Shown piece after piece: positions 60,899-64,000 of a DNA stretch of 64,000 nucleotides. Each line of letters begins with the position of its first letter. Position 1 is the first letter of the stretch. Source of the DNA: Arthrobacter koreensis (GTDB lineage: Bacteria > Actinomycetota > Actinomycetes > Actinomycetales > Micrococcaceae); NCBI RefSeq assembly GCF_009193255.1, contig NZ_WACG01000001.1, positions 1,364,001 to 1,428,000 on the forward strand, in the 5' to 3' direction. The notes beneath the pieces were generated by a model. That model made no database searches, was not told the origin of the DNA, and worked only from the letters and a program-made list of their open reading frames with translations. A program made the position numbers and the translations under genes.

Positions 60899-61774
60899 AT
60901 GGAACGCAGGAACTTTCTCAAACTCGCACTTGCCGGTGCCGGAACCGCTTCACTGGCCGCTGCCACTGGCTGCGGCCTGACCGGCGGGGCATCGGCGTCG
61001 GGCGACAAGACCATCAAGATCATTGCCACCGAATCGGCGCCCTACCAGGAGCCCACCAAAATCGCCGCCGAGCTGCTCAAGGCCAAGGGATGGACGCTGG
61101 AAGCCACCTACGTCACGGACATCATCCAGCCGAACCTCGCGGTTTCAAACGGCGAATTCGATGCCAACTACTTCCAGCACGGCGCGTACCTGCAGCAGTT
61201 CAACGTGGACCAGAAGCTCGAAGTGCAGCCGCTGTTCTACGTTTACGGTTCGCCGGCCGGGATCTGGTCCAAGCGCTACTCCAGCCTGCAGGACCTGCCC
61301 GACGGCGCCAGGATCGCCCTGCCGGTGGACCCGGCTAACAACGGGCGCGGGCTGGTGCTGCTGCGTGACGCCGGGTTGTTGGAACTCAAGGACGGAGTGG
61401 GCGTGATCCACACGTCACAGGAAAGCATCACGGCGAACCCGAAGAACTTCGAGTTCGTTGAGGTTGACCAGCAGTCCCTGTCCAAGACGCTGCCTGACGT
61501 GGACGCCGGGTTCCTGTTCGTGCGGCTGGCTGCGGAGATCGGCCTGTTCCCGGATGACGCGCTGGCCTTTGAGAAGGAAGCGGACCAGATTCCGTTCCGC
61601 TGCGTGGTGGCCGGAACGGCGGCATTCGCCGACTCCGAGAAGGCGCGTGCGCTGCAGGAGGCGTACCAGTCACCCGAAGTCCGGGAGTGGTTCGCCGGTT
61701 ACCTGGACGGTGTACTGCCCACTCCCTGGGACGCGGATCCGCTGGAGGAACTCGACTCCTGGTGGCAGGCCTAG
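60899..61774 (+). CDS. metQ: Methionine/organosulfur-binding lipoprotein (MetQ/NlpA family)
   Basis: A 291-residue lipoprotein of the NlpA/MetQ family. The N-terminus has a twin-arginine-like motif (RRNFLKLAL) and lipobox AAATGC with Cys25. Mature blocks: KIIATESAPYQEPTKIAAELLKAKGW, LAVSNGEFDANYFQHGAYLQQFN, YSSLQDLPDGARIALPVDPANNGRGLVLLRDAGLLELK. It supplies MetNI with substrate; being encoded after two monooxygenases, the ligand may be a methionine derivative or another sulfur compound. Last gene of the operon; its stop shares CTAG with the convergent gene. Confidence 0.92.
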   Translation: MERRNFLKLALAGAGTASLAAATGCGLTGGASASGDKTIKIIATESAPYQEPTKIAAELLKAKGWTLEATYVTDIIQPNLAVSNGEFDANYFQHGAYLQQFNVDQKLEVQPLFYVYGSPAGIWSKRYSSLQDLPDGARIALPVDPANNGRGLVLLRDAGLLELKDGVGVIHTSQESITANPKNFEFVEVDQQSLSKTLPDVDAGFLFVRLAAEIGLFPDDALAFEKEADQIPFRCVVAGTAAFADSEKARALQEAYQSPEVREWFAGYLDGVLPTPWDADPLEELDSWWQA

Positions 61775-62592
61775 AGTTTGCCGAACCGGGCCCGGATCAG
61801 GGCCATGTACAGGCCGTAGAAGATCAGTCCAATGCCGACGGCGCCCAGCACCAGCCAGCCCAGCGGGGCCTCATGGAGGGCGCGCAGGGCGCCGTCGAGT
61901 CCGGTGGACTTTTCCGGATCCGCCGTCACGGCAGCGGCGATCACCAGTACGCCGAGGATCAGCAGGGAGACGCCCTTGGCCACGAACCCGGCGATCCCGG
62001 TGGTGGTGGCCGTGCGCTGCCAGGTCCGGCCGGGAACGGCCTTGAGGTCATTGCGGAACCTGCGGGTCACGCCCTTGAAGATGAAGTAAATGCCGATTCC
62101 GGCGATCACCGCTCCGGCGAGGCCCACCAGCCACTGCCCGGCCGGCTGGCTGAGCACCCGGCCGGTCCAGGTGACCTGGCTCTGCTCGCTGTCGCTGGAG
62201 CCGCCCAGGGCGAACACGCCGAAGCTCACGCCGATGGCTCCGTAAACCACGGCCGAACCGGCATCAGAGGCGCGCTTCTTCCAGACCTCCTTGCGGTCTT
62301 CGCCGGAATCCAGGAATACGCGCGTTGCCTGGAACAGAGCCAGGGCGAGGCAGCCAAGGAAGCAGGCCCAGATCAGGAAGATGCCGCCCGGCTGGTCCGC
62401 GAGTGCTGCCACGGCACCGGATGAATCGGCGTCGCCCCCGCCGCCTCCGGCGATCTGCAGCGCGATGAGGCCGATCAGCGCGTGCAGCAGCCCGCTGGCC
62501 ACGTAGCCCATGCGCGCCGCGCGTTCGAACGACTTCGAGTCGGCTGCCCGCCCTGCGGCCTGGGCAACCCTGCCCCCGCGTGTGCCTTCCAT
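61771..62592 (-). CDS. DUF1206 membrane protein
   Basis: A 273-residue protein with six membrane helices in three repeated pairs, each pair about 80 residues (ARMGYVASGLLHALIGLIALQIA, GSAVVYGAIGVSFGVFALGG, GIAGFVAKGVSLLILGVLVIAAAV and their partners). This triple GYxARGxxYxxxG-like repeat is the DUF1206 hallmark. The function is unknown. ATG 62592 has GGAGGAG upstream. Convergent with metQ and not part of the sulfur operon. Confidence 0.9.
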   Translation of the reverse strand: MEGTRGGRVAQAAGRAADSKSFERAARMGYVASGLLHALIGLIALQIAGGGGGDADSSGAVAALADQPGGIFLIWACFLGCLALALFQATRVFLDSGEDRKEVWKKRASDAGSAVVYGAIGVSFGVFALGGSSDSEQSQVTWTGRVLSQPAGQWLVGLAGAVIAGIGIYFIFKGVTRRFRNDLKAVPGRTWQRTATTTGIAGFVAKGVSLLILGVLVIAAAVTADPEKSTGLDGALRALHEAPLGWLVLGAVGIGLIFYGLYMALIRARFGKL

Positions 62593-62721
62593 GCCCAATG
62601 TCTCCTCCAGCGCCCCGGCGGCTGGCCCGGGGGCGCAGCCGCATAGTTCGTGTGCTTAGTGATGTGCTTCCATCCTGCCATCTGTGATGCACCGGGACCT
62701 ACGCGGGGCTAAGGTCGGGTT

Positions 62722-63114
62722 ATGGACGCCGCATCGCTGAGGCAGTACTGCCTGTCCCTGACCGGATCATATGAAGACTTTCCCTTCGGCCCGGAAACCT
62801 CGGTGTTCAAGGTGCGTGCCGGCGGCCCGGCCCGGCCGGCGAAGATGTTTGCCATGAGCACGCTGGCGGCGGATCCGCTGATGGTCAGCCTTAAATGCGA
62901 ACCCGAGCTGGCCCTGCAGCTGCGGGCGGCCCACCCCGAGATTTCCGGGGCATGGCATATGAACAAGACGCACTGGAACCAGCTGGACCTCACAGGAGGG
63001 CTGGAGGAAGAACTGGTCCGGAACCTCGTGGAGGACTCCTATGACCTGGTGGTTGCGTCCCTGCCGCGGCGGGACCGCGAGTCGCTGGCCTGGAAGGGCC
63101 TGGCCGAAGGGTGA
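62722..63114 (+). CDS. MmcQ/YjbR family protein
   Basis: A 130-residue protein of the YjbR/CyaY-like fold: LRQYCLSLTGSYEDFPFGPETSVFKV, KMFAMSTLAADPLMVSLKCEPELALQLR, HMNKTHWNQLDL and EELVRNLVEDSYDLVVASLP are the standard blocks. The family is annotated as DNA-binding but evidence is thin. TAAGGT lies six bases before ATG, a leaderless pattern. The stop overlaps the next start by four bases. Confidence 0.92.
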   Translation: MDAASLRQYCLSLTGSYEDFPFGPETSVFKVRAGGPARPAKMFAMSTLAADPLMVSLKCEPELALQLRAAHPEISGAWHMNKTHWNQLDLTGGLEEELVRNLVEDSYDLVVASLPRRDRESLAWKGLAEG

Positions 63115-63689
63115 GCCCGCTGACCTATCCGGATCCCGGCTTCACTGAGCGCACGTACCCGGCTCCGCTGGAGGCCGGGTGGCCTGAGGGCTACCGGCTG
63201 GTGCTGCGGTCCGAGCTGATGGACGTGCCGGACCCGGCCGCGGCTTTCCTGCGGTTGGCGGACGGCGTACTGGACTGGGACCTGCACCGGGGCTCAGGGC
63301 TGCGGGTTGCTGCGGACACGCCGCGGGCTGCGGCAGGAGTGGAAATGGCCTCGGGAACGGGGTTTGGCCGGCTGCGCTGGCGGGCGCCGTGCCGGGTGTT
63401 GTGGAGTGCTGAACCGCTGCTCGACGGCGGTGTACCGGTTTCCGGGCAGCGCGCCGGTTTTGGCTACGGCACGCTGCGGGGGCATCCGGTGGCCGGAGAG
63501 GAGGGCTTCTACGCGGAACTCACGGCGGACGGGCAGCTGCTCTTCCGGGTCGCCGCCTACAGCCGTCCCGCCAACTGGATCATGACTCTGGGCAGTCCGG
63601 TGACCCGGTGGACGCAGGAGCTCATTACCCGACGCTATTTCCGGGCTGCCCGGCGTCTTGCCGGGGGAAGTCCTGCGGCGACTCGGTAG
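63111..63689 (+). CDS. DUF1990 family protein
   Basis: A 192-residue protein of the DUF1990 family: LTYPDPGFTERTYPAPLEAGWPEGYRL opening, RLRWRAPCRVLWSAEP in the middle and GFGYGTLRGHPVAGEEGFYAEL followed by RPANWIMTLGSPVTRWTQELITRRYFRA at the end. The function is unknown; the fold may be START-like. Coupled to the YjbR gene by an ATGA-type overlap. Its last 65 nt overlap the convergent membrane-protein gene. Confidence 0.88.
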   Translation: MSPLTYPDPGFTERTYPAPLEAGWPEGYRLVLRSELMDVPDPAAAFLRLADGVLDWDLHRGSGLRVAADTPRAAAGVEMASGTGFGRLRWRAPCRVLWSAEPLLDGGVPVSGQRAGFGYGTLRGHPVAGEEGFYAELTADGQLLFRVAAYSRPANWIMTLGSPVTRWTQELITRRYFRAARRLAGGSPAATR

Positions 63690-64000
63690 CAAAGAGGCTG
63701 CGGGTGAAGTTGAAGGCCAGCAGCGAGGGCAGTCCGGAGCTGATGGTCGGCTGGTCAAGGGCGAGTCCCACCAGGAGCAGGACGACGCAGACGCCCAGCA
63801 TGATTGCACTGAACATCCGGCTGCCGCCGCCCCGCAGCAGAAGTCCTGTGGACTCGGGGCCCCGCCGGTACTGCACCAGGCACCAGATACTGCCCGCAAT
63901 GCCGAAGACACCGCACCCCGCCGCGATCCAGGGAACCGCGGCATCGTAGCCACCGCCGTCGGGCAGGTAGGGAAGGTTCACCGCCACGGACACCGTTCCC
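63625..64000 (-). CDS. Membrane protein, possibly 5'-truncated at window edge
   Basis: An open frame reaching the end of the window; GTG 63993 is a possible start but the frame continues beyond. It encodes three hydrophobic helices (AVPWIAAGCGVFGIAGSIWCLV, MFSAIMLGVCVVLLLVGLAL and, weaker, SGLPSLLAFNF) with a Pro/Gln-rich C-terminus. The last 65 nt are antisense to the DUF1990 gene. No family recognised. Confidence 0.6.
   Translation of the reverse strand, partial: GTVSVAVNLPYLPDGGGYDAAVPWIAAGCGVFGIAGSIWCLVQYRRGPESTGLLLRGGGSRMFSAIMLGVCVVLLLVGLALDQPTISSGLPSLLAFNFTRSLFATESPQDFPRQDAGQPGNSVG

Overview
The window is high-GC DNA with dense, short-spaced genes and many GTG/TTG starts. It carries typically actinobacterial families (DUF3151, DUF2804, DUF1990, DUF1206, DUF427, an Asp23/Gls24 envelope cluster, HspR-type HAIR and HrcA-type CIRCE operators). 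This fits a Micrococcaceae chromosome, most likely Arthrobacter-like. Everything from base 1 to about 45 kb looks like ordinary core chromosome with one repeat-bounded accessory cassette. No phage, insertion-sequence transposase, CRISPR array or rRNA operon was seen.

Layout. 1-8.1 kb: esterase fragment, GlsB-type stress membrane protein, DUF445 protein, glycerophosphodiesterase, GH15 trehalase/glucoamylase-like enzyme, zinc alcohol dehydrogenase, STAS protein. 8.2-13.1 kb: ackA and pta (abutting, minus strand) and an amino-acid permease. 13.2-18.6 kb: thiamine-binding-like protein, spermidine-synthase-like protein, purine permease, tandem universal stress protein, CDF metal exporter, minimal zincin. 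18.7-19.1 kb: tRNA-Glu, tRNA-Asp, tRNA-Phe. 19.3-23.9 kb: MFS exporter, PPOX-like protein and a five-gene Asp23/alkaline-shock envelope operon. 23.9-25.6 kb: exodeoxyribonuclease III plus an unknown protein. 25.6-29.0 kb: an IclR regulator and a two-subunit CoA-transferase bounded by 80-nt inverted repeats, 50/51-nt tandem repeats and a GC-rich tandem array. 29-38.9 kb: nadE, pyrE, Tat-type hydrolase, HAD phosphatase, TrmH-type methyltransferase, fba, purA and DUF proteins. 39.5-45.3 kb: hsp20 with CIRCE and HAIR boxes, alcohol dehydrogenase, nitrilase-family amidase, amino-acid permease, ECF-like sigma factor with a membrane partner.

45.4-61.8 kb is the most striking part: a sulfur-acquisition island. 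It holds metY, two CoA-binding proteins, an ssuBAC-type sulfonate importer whose last gene overlaps an acetyl-CoA-synthetase gene, two NtaA/DszA-type flavin monooxygenases, an SfnB/DszC-like acyl-CoA-dehydrogenase-fold flavoenzyme and a metNI...metQ importer. Three predicted S-adenosylmethionine riboswitches control it: two of S-box (SAM-I) type, before ssuB and metN, and one of SAM-IV type before the first monooxygenase. The inferred logic is that low SAM turns on import of organosulfur compounds, FMNH2-dependent release of sulfite or sulfide, and capture of sulfide by MetY.

Two other signals recur. (i) At least nine genes, and one 11-codon leader ORF, have a TANNNT-like hexamer 6-7 nt before the start codon and no Shine-Dalgarno, so they are probably leaderless. 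(ii) Two 64-nt hairpins at 45301-45364 and 52714-52777 share the same 22/20/22 layout and appear to be compensated copies of one repeat family, both inside or at the edge of the sulfur island. 61.8-64 kb closes with DUF1206, MmcQ/YjbR and DUF1990 proteins and the edge of a membrane protein.
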